A DNA stretch of 64,000 nucleotides. It comes from Stenogyne calaminthoides (lineage: Eukaryota > Streptophyta > Magnoliopsida > Lamiales > Lamiaceae). The position numbers and the translations under genes were made by a program. Below, in pieces: positions 45,530 through 57,561 of the stretch. The notes beneath the pieces are model-generated. The model was not told where the DNA came from, did no database searches, and saw only the letters and a program-made list of their open reading frames with translations. The stretch is taken from assembly GCA_037126765.1 (NCBI GenBank), contig JBBCBC010000001.1, forward strand, positions 35,448,804 to 35,512,803. The letters run 5' to 3'. The stretch's first letter is position 1. Each line of letters begins with the position of its first letter.

Positions 45530-45761
45530 GTAATTATTTGAATATATTGTTCTTATATATTATGCGTTAGGGTTATAAGTTGCATATGTATGCTGTAATG
45601 TTCATATGTATGTGGCTTAATGCTTAACATTTTGAAAAATCTGAACAATATGCATATTTGGGGATATTATGTGTATAAATGCTTCAATATTGACGTGCTT
45701 CGCATTACTTGAAATTGAATGGACTTTGAAAACCTAACTTAAAGTGCTGTATATGTTTCAG
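45530..45761 (+). other. Candidate leader intron before ORF-X in E3 (232 nt)
   Basis: The donor is TTTTTG/GTAATTAT at 45530. The acceptor is TATATGTTTCAG, ending at 45761, four bases before the ATG at 45766. It matches E1 and E2 in layout. Confidence 0.5.
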
Positions 45762-45765
45762 AGAA

Positions 45766-48700
45766 ATGGCAACTTCAAGAGCAACCCCTGAAGTTTGCGA
45801 TTACGCTTCAATGGTGAAAGAGGTCATTGATGAGAAATATGTGATCTTCACCGCAACCACAGATCCGGAATCCCTAAAAATTCTAGATTGTCTTCGTCAG
45901 TGTGGGTTGGAGCAATTTTGTTATAGACACTTGGAGAGTGTCTACATTATTGAATCCTTGGAGTTCTTGAGGAATTTGAAGGAGACGAGCAACAAGGAGC
46001 TCTATTCGATTGTAGGTGGAACAGGAATAGATGTATCCAGATGATCTGCAACGAATCTTTGCCCTACCAGCAGGAAGGAACGCCCCTGATGAGTTCACCC
46101 CTGGAATGACAGACAAAGAGTATCTTCAAAAAGTCCTTCTGAGACCTGCCAACAACACTCACATCACCAATGTTAAAGCACCATACTTGAAGAGGAAGTA
46201 CAAATTACACTTTGAGATTGTCTCAAATGTAATTCTAGGAATTGCCTTCAGTCCTGATGCCTTGACCCAGCAGATGCAAAGTGTGATGACTGCCGTTATT
46301 GAGAAGGCACATGATATGAACTGGTTGGGTTTGTTCAAGCATAGATTATTGCAGGAGACAGATAAATTTATGAACGATGAAAATAACCATGTGGTGCTGT
46401 CCAAGAAAATAAGCAACATCCACAAAGTCTCTCTCATCCTCGCTGATAAGCTTCCTGATTACAGATGGTCAGAACAAGCCAGAAAGACCTATCCACCAAA
46501 GTACAAAGCCCTTCTCTCAAGAGATGAAGAGTTATCAGGACAAAGAGATGATAATCCTTCCCCCTACGTGCCCAAGACAAAGAAAGACAAGACACAAGCT
46601 CCATCTGTGCAATCGGAGGAACAAGGTCAGCCTCGCAAAAGGGCCATGAAAAGGAAGCAGATGGCAACAAAGCCTGCTCGAAAACCTGAAGATGCGAGTG
46701 AGAAGAGGCAAATGAAGCTCACTACAATGCTTCCAAAGAAGAAGGGAATACCATCTGGAGGCCTGCAAGATCAGGATAGTGATGTGGAGATTTTGGAATC
46801 TGCTGGAGAGCAACCTGAGGAGCAGGTTGTGAAGGAACTTGGTGGAGAGATTGGTGTGAGTTCTGAGCACACAGTCAGCATGGGAAGTGATCTGACTATA
46901 GAAGAAGAAACTAGTCAGATGGAGGTGGTCACTATTGCTGGTGAAGGTGACGAAGAGGAGGAAAGACTGGAAGAGGCACAGGATGAGTTAGAACCATCCG
47001 ATTCTGCTCACCTGAGCTCGTTATTCAAAGCTCGTGAACCGATCCATCTACCCAGATCACCTACCCCTACATCCAAATCGCCATCACCATCGGCCCAGAA
47101 AATAGCCTCACCTGAACCACAACTTACAACTCTCACGGCCAGTAAACCACAAACACCCACACCCGAAAAACTATATGAGAAGATCCCATCTGGTCAAAAA
47201 CCTGATCAGGAGATGCAAGAAGAAGAAGAGAGAGAAGACATGTTTGTCTCCGTCTCCCACAATCCTTTCAACAAGAAGACTATCCTGGAATCACTTGAAC
47301 AAGAATACTCTACAGTGTATTTCTTACGGAGATAGGTGAATGCTTATCTGGACAAGAACTTTCCTGATCTAATCAATCATCCGGGGATCAGAAAGAAGAT
47401 GGAGGAAATTGTATTCTGGAGAGATATCAGACGCAAGGATATTGAAGATTTTCTCATTCTGATGGAAGCCTTGGAGTCCAATTATTTTGTTGATTTGGAG
47501 AAGAGGGCCAAGCTGAATGCCGGTGTATCCAGTGCTACAGAGTTGTCATCTGATGAAGATATCAGATGGCTGGTACATCAGAAACTTAGCATTTCTGAGG
47601 AGGAAGAAGAGTTTGCTCATGAATTCTTGGATTATGAGCAAGCTGCCAATGAACCAGTCCAGAGTGCTGCAGATGAGACCCTAACTGGTGAGGCGTCAAC
47701 ATCTGGATAGGTTGTTGCTTATTTGCTGAATCCCTAGATCTTCTTTTGAAGACTATTCAATATGGGGTGAAGGTATCTGTGGATTCACAATTCAACAGTC
47801 TAGCATAAAACCTGATGAATAAATTCAGAGAGGAACAACAATCATTGATCGAAGCAGAATGGAAGATGACAATTGAAAAGCTGTTGCACATGCACGATGA
47901 AATATCTGCAAGAGTGATGAGGAACATAGATCCACTATCAGATAAACTTATAGCTGAAGTGTCTATCCTCTCGGACATTGGAGTCCTTCTGGAGAGTGTT
48001 TACTCTTCTTTGGAGAAAACTGATACAAGCCTTGACGCTGTCTGGAGGAGATTTGAAGGTTCCATCAGCAAAGCCAAAAAGGCCCTGGAGTCTGTTCTGA
48101 ACTGGATTATGGGACCTGCCCCCACAACTTCAAATGTTCATATAACCCCCTTAGCCGTCGAAGAACTGAGAGACGAGGTGATGAGAGAATTCAAAGCCTT
48201 GAATTTACGGCTGACGAACCTTTTTGAAGTAACCAAAAAGTTGGAAGAAGGACCAGAAAAATAGGCTAAAAAGGCTACATCTTCATGTGATCAGGGTCTA
48301 ACACTTGCCATTGTAAAGGAAACAACTGCTGAGGCTCCAGATACGGAGCTAGCTGACATGTTCCAGACAATTGAAGAACACAATAGGTTGTTGGAGACTC
48401 AAGATAGGGCTATAGCTGAACATAAATCTTCCCTTGGTGAACTGGTAACAAGGGTTGATAAAATTGAAGATTTTTCTTCAAATATTCAGAAAAGATTTGA
48501 TTCTGAAGATCTGGCCAAGAGTCTTGAACTGACAAGGAAGCTACAGGAAGAAGAAACTGCAGAGACTGAGGCTGAAGAAAGGAAACAACAGAAAGCCAAA
48601 TAGGTAAAGAAGCCAACGATGACTCGCTCTCAATCACAGATGACAGCTGCACAGAAAGAAGAACAACAAATGAGACAGAGAATCATTGAGGCTGACATCA

Positions 48701-49222
48701 AAGGAAGAAGCTTGCTAATGTTGCAAGGCTGAGCATAACATATGTCAGAAGACAAAATAAGAAACTGCTGCTGCAGAAGAGAGGGACTGGGAAGAACGTG
48801 CCTTACCTGAAGAGGTTGAAGGGATTCTGGTAGCTCGACGAGATCTGATCCCAGAATGGACCAGGATCAAGGTTGATTGGCCAAGTGATGTTTACATCCT
48901 GCAGAAAATACCAGAACACACAGATCAAGGCGCTTTCGATGCTGAGTTTCTAGACTGGCTAGAGACAAAATATGAAAGATTTTACAAGGTTCTGATGCAT
49001 GAAGGCAAGATCATGACCTTGATTCCTTCTGCACCCAGATTTGAAACTATGATCCCGCCCCTTCGATCTGACAACTCCCTTGACCCGATTGGTTTCAAAA
49101 AGTTATTCTAAAACTTTGCAAGGAGAGGAGACATCATTGAACAAAACAGACTGGAAGCCTTGCTGCAAAGAATGTACAAGATTTTTGCTATTCCAGCTGA
49201 TCTCCAGAGGTTCTCTTTTTGA
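45766..49222 (+). pseudogene. E3 ORF-X: extra gene downstream of pol, function unknown (most degraded copy)
   Basis: Starts MATSRATPEVCDYASMVKEV. A one-base frameshift near 46038 is followed by a long frame to a stop at 47333-47335, then further sequence in the same frame to a stop at 47710. The N-terminal part has GLEQFCYRHL, SLEFLRNL, LKRKYKLHFEIV and KISNIHKVSLILADKL. Then come basic stretches, SPTPTSKSPSPSAQ, VSVSHNPFNKKTIL and EEIVFWRDIRRKDIEDFLILME. The coiled-coil part (47815-48603) has one stop at 48262. The C-terminal part (48604-49222) is frame-broken but ends RMYKIFAIPADLQRF. No membrane segment is seen. Confidence 0.7.
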
Positions 49223-49398
49223 AGTTTGGTTCCGAAGACTGCTGATAGGATCAGATAGATAGGTATCTACCTGCTTTTTCACTGTACTTGTAATCTTTCT
49301 ATCATTAATGGAAATGCACTACCTTTCTGATCCTAAGACAACTTCTCTTTGTCTTCTGAACTTTTATTTCTTTTCTGATTAAATGTTTTGGTTCCATC

Positions 49399-49412
49399 AA
49401 AAAGGGGGAAAT
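49399..49412 (+). other. E3 polypurine tract
   Basis: AAAAAGGGGGAAAT directly before the 3' LTR, identical to the E1 tract. Confidence 0.85.
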
Positions 49413-51006
49413 TGTTGGGAAATTTGTAGTTTTGATGGAAGTTCCAAAACACCTTGTAATAGGACCAGTCAGACCTGTTAGCTGACTGATGACTTAGAAT
49501 CAGGATAGGATGACCAACTGAGATGTATAGACAGCTGATGTAATAGATATGTCACATATTGAGGGGGAACTCAATATGTATATGTTAAATTTTGAAGAAG
49601 ATCAGACAAGTCAGAAGATCAGATAAGTCAGAAGATTAGAAGACCAGACAAGTCAGAAGATCAGAAGACCAGACAAGTCAAAAGATCAGAAGATCAGACA
49701 AGTCAGATAGTCAGATGATCAGGTGAAGACATAAAGCTAAAGACTCAGAAGACCTGAAGATCAGATGACTACCAGAGAACAAGACCAAGAAGACCTCAGA
49801 TAATGTACATCAGAAGAAGGAGACAGAGTCTGTAAGTTGTGCTAAGACAACATACATCAGAAGACTCAATCAGGTAGGCTGATCAGTTTTAACTGATCAG
49901 GTCAGCTCAATCAGGTGACAACCAAAGATTCACCAAAATCATACGAGTTCATCAGACAAGTAGAATGTCAAACTGAGTTGGTAAAACAAACACTGAATAA
50001 GAGCACGACACGTATGTACGGAGCTGACAGTGTGGGATTCGGCGGATCATAGTCAAACGGCTACAAAGGACAAACTTGCATGCTTTCGGCCATGCCGCCT
50101 CTATGCACGTAACATCCATCCTGCAATCTTACCTTAAATAGACTGAAATTCGAATTACTCTCCAACGGCTAGTTCGATTTCATGCCTATATATATTGGAT
50201 CAAACCTTCATAGTAAGGTTACGGAAATTATCATCTAGCTCAAGCTATCCGCAATTTCCGCACGAAGAACACAAAATCAAGAATATTTTTGTAAGTGTTC
50301 ATCCCATAGTTCTTAGCACAGAAATCTTATCCTTTAGTTTTAGGCTACCCAAATACTAGGATAGATTTCCAGTTGGAACTCAACAAATCTTATACCCAAA
50401 CCAAAAGTTAGGTTAAGTTTGTTTAGCAAGATTTCAGACTAGGGTTTCTAGTTCTGATTTCTGGAATGGTTGAGTGAGAACTCTTGAAACATCTGTTGTA
50501 CTGTGTTAGACTAACACATTAAACTAAGTCCAGTTGGTTAAGTTGGTGCCCCTGCTGATAGGGAAGAGTGGACGTAGGACAAGTTGTCCGTACCACTATA
50601 AAAATCTTGTGTGCCTTAATTTGCTTTATCTGCTTTACACATTTTGCACACTACTTGTTTATGTATTACATGCATACTCTAAGTCTAGATCAGTCTTGCA
50701 TCAAGCAACTGATCTGATCAGTTTGACACTTTGTCATCTGATTCAAACAGATTACTTAGAATTTAATTTGAGAAAACTGGTTTTTCACACGGGTTAAAAT
50801 TATCTTCTGCACATCAGTTGAACTGATAGACATCGAACTGATCTACTCTCAGGCGATCAGTAAGTTGGATATCAGTCCAAACTGATTCATACGCACTCTG
50901 ATCAGGCAACTTGCTATTCACACCTGATCCCACGAAAAAGTTTCAGAAGTCTATTCACCCCTCCCCTCTAGACTTCTGCTTCACTAAAACTCATTCGGGA
51001 CCTACA
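49413..51006 (+). repeat. E3 3' LTR (1594 bp)
   Basis: Starts TGTTGGGAAATTTG and ends TTCGGGACCTACA. The U3 array GATCAGACAAGTCAGAA is expanded to about six units (49596-49710), against two in the 5' LTR. The 116 bp missing from the 5' LTR are present here. Confidence 0.92.
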
Positions 51007-51011
51007 GGTTG
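51007..51011. other. E3 target-site duplication, right copy (GGTTG)
   Basis: Same five bases as 36486-36490. Confidence 0.95.
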
Positions 51012-51735
51012 GCTGAGAACCCGGATGCATATAAGGTGAGTATTAGTTCATTTACGAAATTGTGGATGTTAATTTCTCTGCATCACTAATTATGATTGTC
51101 ATTTTTCATAAATGGGGCTTGTGGACAAGTAGTGTATATTGGAAACACCCATCACAGAGGTTAGCATTGTTTTGTTGTTCGCGTGTATAGGTTGAATTAA
51201 ATTAAGTTGATATCTCATCCTCAACTTTAGTTTTTCAATAGCTGGCAAAGATACGCAATAAATTTTGACAAAGTTGACAAATATTATTTATGTTTATTGT
51301 AGTTATTTGGCCAGCAAGTACTTTTTTTGTGTTTATTGTAGTTATTTTGACAACAAGTAATTTGCTTGTGTTTATTATAGTTAACGAAAGAATGAGATGG
51401 TGATTTGAGGTTCATGTTTTTTTTTCCTCATTGCTAACTCAGTGAAAATTGTATTTTTTTTGTGCACAACATGGAACACATTAATTATGTCATGATATGT
51501 TGACAATGAGCTGCCTCAACCTTTTAGTTTGTGTGAGCATATAGGTCTCTCCATCAAAAAATCCTTTATTTTTTTGGTGTTTTAATTTGGTATCCTGTTT
51601 ATTACCGTGAATTAAAATTGAAAACCTAATGCTATGATTCAGAAAATGAGCAGTTAGAAGTTAGAATATGAAAGCTTTAAAATTCTTGACATCTTTGACA
51701 ATGTGAAGAGCACACTACGGTGGTGATGATAAGGT

Positions 51736-51843
51736 ACATTAATTTTTTAAAGGGTGTTTACTAATATTTTGCCAATCTTGGTGATGCAAAGTTACATTAA
51801 TTTTTTAAAGGGCTTTTACTAACACTTTGCCAATCTTCTTTGA
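51736..51843. repeat. Tandem duplication of about 55 bp
   Basis: A unit containing TACATTAATTTTTTAAAGGG and TTTGCCAATCTT is present twice with small differences. Confidence 0.8.
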
Positions 51844-52043
51844 GGAAGAAAAAATAGTGGGGAAACCTGGAAAAGTATTGACTCCATTTGTAGAATGTAG
51901 ATGATTATGGAATGTAGAGAAGAAGAGCTTTATTACCCTTCAATGGTACAAATTGAGAACTCCATGATTTTTGGTTTGATATTAACTAAATATTCCTTCT
52001 GTCCAAAGAACAATAATAATAAAATTAAATATTCTGGAGAATA

Positions 52044-52160
52044 ATTACTTTTCTAATTGCATATAACATGCATAATTATTAATTAATGCTGCAATTGATG
52101 AATAATGGCCTTTCTAAAGGCATATAACATGCATAGTTGTTAATTAATGCTGCAATTGTA
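52044..52160. repeat. Tandem duplication of about 60 bp
   Basis: A unit containing GCATATAACATGCATA, TTAATTAATGCTGCAATTG and a TTTCTAA start is present twice. Confidence 0.8.
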
Positions 52161-52176
52161 CTAGCCGAAAAAGTTA

Positions 52177-52181
52177 TGATT
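52177..52181. other. E4 target-site duplication, left copy (TGATT)
   Basis: TGATT, matched at 56095-56099. Confidence 0.93.
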
Positions 52182-54037
52182 TGAAGGTCCCGGTTTTAGG
52201 TGGATAAAAACCCAGTAACATGTAATGTGATGCATATAAAACAGGGGTGAGGGAATGGTGATACCAAATTTTTGCTTTTAAGAACGGTGTGTGTTGTTTT
52301 GCTTGTAATCGAATGCATATGACAAGTATAAACATAAAGCAGTAAAGAACACACGATTTTATAGTGGTTCGGACGAAACCCGTCCTACATCCACTCTTCC
52401 CTTTCGGGGCACCAACTTAACCAACTTAACCTACTGGACTTAGTTTTATGTGTTAGTCCAACACCCAACAGATTTTTACCGAGATCGCACTCAAACAGGA
52501 CTTATCACCCTTACGGGATTGCCTATAGATGTTTACCGAGTTCACACTCAATCGAACCCAGAAATCAGAAACTAGAATCCCTAGTCTGAAATCTTGCGGT
52601 GACAAACTTAACCTAACTCAAACTGATTTGGGTAAAGGTTTGTTTGGTTTCCAACTAGGTTGAGATTTTCCCTTACATTTGTTTAGTCTTAATGCTAAGG
52701 ATGGGAAAATCTCTCTAAGCTTAGGATATAGCATTTGTGCTTAGATCTAAGGAAGAACACTCTTGAATATATCGCGTATTTTTTTGCTCGTGTTTCTATG
52801 GTGGAGATGCTTTCGATGATTTGGCTCTGTAGTTGTGTTGAATGCCTTAGCCGTGCTACGATCAGGCCATATTTCAGGACTCACATCATCTGGCACACGA
52901 CCTTGGCTGGGAACTACTGGAACCCATATCTTCTTAGCTCTGTAGCATCGTTTGCTACATTCTCACACTCTTCCACCACTCTTCCACACTTGATAATGAA
53001 GGAAGAACTTGTATTTATAGTGTGGATTTGAATGTTACCGTTGGAGAGAATCACATTCAAATCCATACTACTCTAGCTTTTCAGGCTTGTCGTCTTCCTC
53101 TCATTGGTCCGCGTCGGTTTGAATCTAACGGCTATATTCTTGATTTCTTACGAGTCTCTCGCGGCTATATTCTTGAGGATCTTGAGTCTCGGGGATCGAA
53201 CGAGTTCTATCTGAGCCTTGAGTTATCTGAGCTATCTGAGCCTTGAGTTATCTCGAATTTGTCTGAACCTTGAGTTATTTGAGTTATCCCGAGCCTTGGA
53301 GTTATCGAGCCTTGAGTTATCTGTGCCTTGAGTTATCTGGCCCGTCGGATTATCTCGAGCCTCGGTGTCTTGATGACATCTTGAGTGTTGATTTCTTGAT
53401 TCTATCTCGAGTCTCGGGTTTTCTTGATTAATGACTTTTCTTGGCCGGACCTTATACGTCGGGTATCTTGACACTCGAGGGCTTCTTGGAGTTCGGCTCT
53501 TCGAAGTTGAACATTACGACCCTCGGTCACATTATTTCGAGTATCGATTTCTTCTTTGCCTGATCTGATCAACTAGACTGATCAGATCATCATTTCTTCA
53601 GTTCAACATCTCAGGATAGCATCAGTCAAGACATCGAGTTTGGCATATCGTTATCATATCCGATCTCGATCACGCGTCGATCTCGACGGTCTCATCTGCT
53701 TCATCTTCATATCTCGATCTCGATCACGTCGATCTTGATCGATCTCTTTTGCTCATCTTCTGATCTGCAACCTTATCTTCTGATTTGCTGGCTTTAGCTT
53801 TTCTTCACTTCTGATTTTGCACAGCTCATCAGTTGACTCCGGAACTCATCTAACTCATCTGAACTCGATCATTCTCATCTACAGCCTCGTCTGATCTCGA
53901 TCTTCTTCTTCTGATTTCGTGAGTTCCCCCTCAATTTGTTCTTTCGTTCCCCTTTAACTTGTTATCTGTAAAATAGCTTGAATAACCCAAGTTAATAATG
54001 TTTTGGCATAATTTATCAAAACTAAAATATCCCAACA
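52182..54037 (-). repeat. E4 3' LTR (1856 bp)
   Basis: On the + strand it runs from TGAAGGTCCCGG to ATATCCCAACA. A - strand TATA (CTATAAATAC) lies at 53011-53020. The U3 array of CCTTGAGTTATCTGAG-like units is at about 53200-53350. Confidence 0.92.
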
Positions 54038-54051
54038 ATTTCCCCCTTTTT
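54038..54051 (-). other. E4 polypurine tract
   Basis: On the - strand AAAAGGGGGAAAT directly before the 3' LTR. Confidence 0.85.
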
Positions 54052-54116
54052 GATATTGACGCCAAAACATTTAAAATATATGCATTTACAGAGATCGGGT
54101 TTTTATTTTAAAAATA

Positions 54117-54277
54117 GATCAGTTCAGGCGATCACTTTGAAAAATAGTGATCTGTTGAACTCCCCGCTCTGATACCAATTGATGGTATCAGATCAGAGAC
54201 GGGTTTTAAAAAATGGGTCAGCTCAGGCCATCACTTTGAAAATAGTGATCCGTTGAACTCCCCGCTCTGATACCAAT
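54117..54277 (-). repeat. Duplicated primer-site segment inside E4
   Basis: Two copies of about 62 bp (54117-54180 and 54216-54277), each containing CACTTTGAAAA, GAACTCCCC and the complement of the tRNA-Met primer site. The primer site reads TGGTATCAGAGC on the - strand at 54264-54275 (next to the LTR) and again at 54166-54177. Confidence 0.85.
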
Positions 54278-56094
54278 TGAAGGTCCCTGTTTTAGGTGGA
54301 TAAAAACCCAGTTTGTGCGTGCGGAAGCAAAACATGTCATGTGATGCATATAAAACAGGGGTGAGGGAATGGTGATACCAAATTTTTGCTTTTAAGAACG
54401 ATGTGTGTTGTTTTGCTTGTAATCGAATGCATATGACAAGTATAAACATAAAGCAGTAAAGAACACACAATTTTATAGTCGTTCGGACAAAACCCGTCCT
54501 ACATCCACTCTTCCCTTTTGGGGCACCAACTTAACCAACTTAACCTACTGGACTTAGTTTTATGTGTTAGTCCAACACCCAACAGATTTTTACCGAGTTC
54601 GCACTCAAACGGGACTTATCACCCTTATGGGATTGCCTATAGATGTTTACCAAATTCACACTCAACCGAACCCAGAAATCAGAAACTAGAATCCCTAGTC
54701 TGAAATCTTGCGGTGACAAACTTAACCTAACTTAAACTGATTTGGGTAAAGGTTTGTTTAGTTTCCAACTAGGTTGAGATTTTCCCTTACATTTGTTTAG
54801 CCTTAATGCTAAGGATGGGAAAATCTCTCTAAGCTTAGGATATAACATTTGTGCTTAGATCTAGGGAAGAACACTCTTGAATATATGCGTGTATTTCTTG
54901 CTATGTGTTCTATGGTGGAGATGCTCGATGATTTGGCTCTGTAGTTGTGTTGAATGACTTAGCCGTGCTACGATCAGGCCATATTTCAGGACTCACATCA
55001 TCTGGCACACGACCTTGGCTGGGAACTACTGGAACCCATATCTTCTTAGCTCTGTAGCATCGTTTGCTACATTCTCACACTCTTCTACCACTCTTCCACA
55101 CTTGATAATGAAGGAATAACTTGTATTTATAGTGTGGATTTGAATGTTACCATTGGAGAGAATCACATTCAAATCCATACTACTCTGTAGCTTTTTCAGG
55201 CTTGTCGTCTTCCTCTCATTGGTCCACGTCAAATTTGATTTAACGGCTATATTCTTGATTTCTTCGAGTCTCTAACGGCTATATTCTTGAGGATCTTACG
55301 AGTCTCGGGATCTTGATTCTATCTCGAGCCTTGAGTTATCTCGAGCTATCTCGAGCCTTGAGTTATCTGAGTTGTCACGAACCTTGAGTTATCTGAGCCT
55401 TCAGGTTATCTGAGCCTCAGTGTCTTCAGTGACATACCGAGTCTTCAGTTTCTTTAGTTCTATCTGAGTCTCAGGTTTGTTGTTTCAGGAGACTTTTCTT
55501 CAGCGGACCTTGTATGATCAGGTATATTGACACTCGAACTTCTTGAGTTCGGCTCTTCGAGTTCAATCATTCGACCCTCGGTCACATTATTTCGAGCTAT
55601 CGATTTCTTCTTTGCTCGATCCGATCAAATCGTTGATCGATCATCATTTCTTCGATTCAAGATCTCGGGATAGCATCGAGTCAAGACATCGAGTTAGCAT
55701 ATCAGGTTATCATATCTGATCTCGATCACGTCTGATCTCGATCAGTCTCATCTGCTCATCTTCATATCTGATCTCGATCATGTCTGATCTTGATCAGTCT
55801 CTTTTGCTCATCTTCTGATCTGCAACCTTCTCTTACGATTTGGTCGCTTTTTAGCTTTTTCACGCGCTTCGATTTTGCATGACTCATCGTTGACTTCGGA
55901 ACTCATCTAACTCATCTAATCTCGATCATTCTCGTCCGCAGCCTCGTCTGATCTCAATCTTCTTCTTCTGATTTCGTGAGTTCCCCCTCAATTTGTTCTT
56001 TCGTTCCCCCTTAACTTGTTATCTGTAAAATAGCTTGAATAACACAAGTTAATAATGTTTTGGCATAATTTATCAAAACTAAAATATCCCAACA
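54278..56094 (-). repeat. E4 5' LTR (1817 bp)
   Basis: On the + strand it runs from TGAAGGTCCCTG to ATATCCCAACA. It aligns with the other LTR; the U3 array at about 55310-55480 differs in number of units and in GAGCC/GAGTC composition. Confidence 0.92.
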
Positions 56095-56099
56095 TGATT
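56095..56099. other. E4 target-site duplication, right copy (TGATT)
   Basis: Same five bases as 52177-52181. It is followed by a pyrimidine tract ending TTCGCTTTCAG at 56116, a possible splice acceptor in the flanking sequence. Confidence 0.93.
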
Positions 56100-56155
56100 T
56101 CTCTTCGCTTTCAGATCAATGAAGAAACAACTGATAAAAGTTGTTGACCAGGAAA

Positions 56156-56700
56156 CACTACAAAAAATGTGGGGTTTAACGACAGATTTTAGCGATGGAT
56201 TCAGAGACCGTCGATATTAGCGATGCTTTTGGTGACGACGTCAGTCAGACAGTCAAAGTCACCAAATTTAGCAACGGACTAGCGGCAGTTTAGCGATGAA
56301 TAATTCAAACCGGGTCAAATCGGGGCATTTGGCGATGGTGTTAACAGTCGCTAAAATCAAACCCGGAGCACGAAGCATCTCGGCACTTGACCCACTGCCC
56401 ATGCCGAGTTTAGCGATGGTCATTTGAATATAGCGATGGACATTAAATGTCCATCACTAATTCGTCACTAAATTCAATTGTATAAACTCCCACCGCAGCA
56501 TTCTGACGCGGTTTTTTTTCGCAAATAGCATATTCCGCCGCCACCACCGTACGTTGTTCGTTGTCACCGTCCTGAGAATTCAGTGCATTTGAAGAGCTTC
56601 GTACTGTCGCGTTCTTCAATTTGACAGTAATTTTTCTAATTTTTAACCATTTATTTGCTTGTTTTATATACCGTACATGTGTATATATATAATTTCGAAT
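56156..56700 (+). mobile_element. CACTA (En/Spm-type) transposon, one end
   Basis: It starts with CACTACAAAAAAT at 56156, the typical plant CACTA terminus, followed by repeated subterminal TTTAGCGATGG-like motifs (about 56186, 56217, 56287, 56409, 56431). The other end and the transposase are not seen. The inner side stops near the AT repeat at about 56700, where another element begins. No ORF in it is convincing. Confidence 0.72.
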
Positions 56701-56719
56701 TATATATATATATATATAT
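56698..56719. repeat. (TA)n microsatellite
   Basis: About ten TA units. Confidence 0.85.
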
Positions 56720-57505
56720 TGTTGATGTTGCATGGATGTTGTTCCATATGTTGGACAACATTCTGCACAACATCATAAATTTGCACTTTCTCCTAACACT
56801 GACTCCGTTTTAACAGATGCGTTTTTCTATGTTTCTTACATTGCAGGTTGAAGACAATTCGGTTTTATTTTCAAGCGGTTGCACTATGGTGGAGTGAGAA
56901 TAGAAAGATCATAGGTGGTTATACCAAGATCATGGAGATAGTGGAGGAGTTATTCAAGGCTATCCAAGTCTAGGGGATAGGACTATGCAGTTGATCTTCA
57001 AGTCTATAAATACCCTGCATTGATCGACATTCAAGTTTGAGGAAAAGTGAAATACCATTTGCTCTACTCCAAACTTTTGAGAGTAGTATCCAAGGCACAA
57101 CCAAGAGTGAAAAAACTGAGTGTTTGTAATTCTACGAGTGTGAGGGTCGATGCTATTCTATTTATAATGGTCGAGGGAATACAATCTTTCCCATCAGTAT
57201 TGTGTTTTTCTTATTAGATCAAGTTTTATGTTGAATAAGATCACTAGTTACTTGATTGAATAGATTGATTTTGGTGTGTGGTTTTTCACTACACCTTTTA
57301 GGATCTTGTAAGAGGTTCTTGTGTATCTCACTACTTGTTATAGTGATGTTTTTTAACCATGAGGTGCGTATAGTCTGAATTAAGACTATACACAATTTTG
57401 AAATCCTTTGCACGGAGTTTTTAATACTTTCGTTGTTATATGTTGTTTTACATATTGCACAATATTTTCAACAACACTCTGAAAATACACGCACACACAC
57501 TCTCA
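56720..57505 (+). repeat. Probable 5' LTR of a third copia family (G)
   Basis: The right end is set by the LTR-like CACACTCTCA at 57505, two bases before the primer site TGGTGCCAGAGTC at 57508-57520. The left end is inferred near TGTTGATGTTGCATGG. No second LTR is in the window to confirm the length. Confidence 0.5.
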
Positions 57506-57507
57506 GT

Positions 57508-57520
57508 TGGTGCCAGAGTC
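57508..57520 (+). other. Probable primer-binding site of copia G
   Basis: TGGTGCCAGAGTC lies 54 bp before the gag start region and resembles the tRNA-Met primer site with changes. Confidence 0.55.
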
Positions 57521-57561
57521 ATAAACTTGATACACTAAGTTAAAGGTCCTGTGTTTAAAGT

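Larger units (their letters stand above)
36491..51006 (+). mobile_element. E3: complete Sirevirus-like copia element with ORF-X (14.5 kb)
   Basis: Order: 5' LTR (36491-37928), primer site, gag (38067-40353), protease, integrase, RT, RNase H (interrupted by an LTR fragment at 43764-44566), spacer, ORF-X (45766-49222), polypurine tract, 3' LTR (49413-51006). It is bracketed by GGTTG. Its two LTRs differ by a deletion and an array-length change. Confidence 0.94.
51012..52176. other. Low-copy-looking flanking sequence, no complete gene
   Basis: It begins with a short open string followed by GATGCATATAAG/GTGAGTATTAG, a good plant splice-donor context at 51036. The rest is AT-rich with several local duplications. 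It has no ORF that resembles a protein I know. It continues the sequence to the left of E3 and is itself cut by E4. Confidence 0.45.
52182..56094 (-). mobile_element. E4: non-autonomous LTR element with almost no interior (TRIM/LARD-like)
   Basis: Two LTRs, 52182-54037 and 54278-56094, enclose only 240 bp. The inside holds a polypurine tract next to the left LTR and a primer site next to the right one, so the element reads on the - strand. No protein is encoded. Its LTRs share blocks with those of the copia family here, and its primer site and tract equal theirs, so enzymes from that family could plausibly have moved it. Bracketed by TGATT. Confidence 0.93.
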
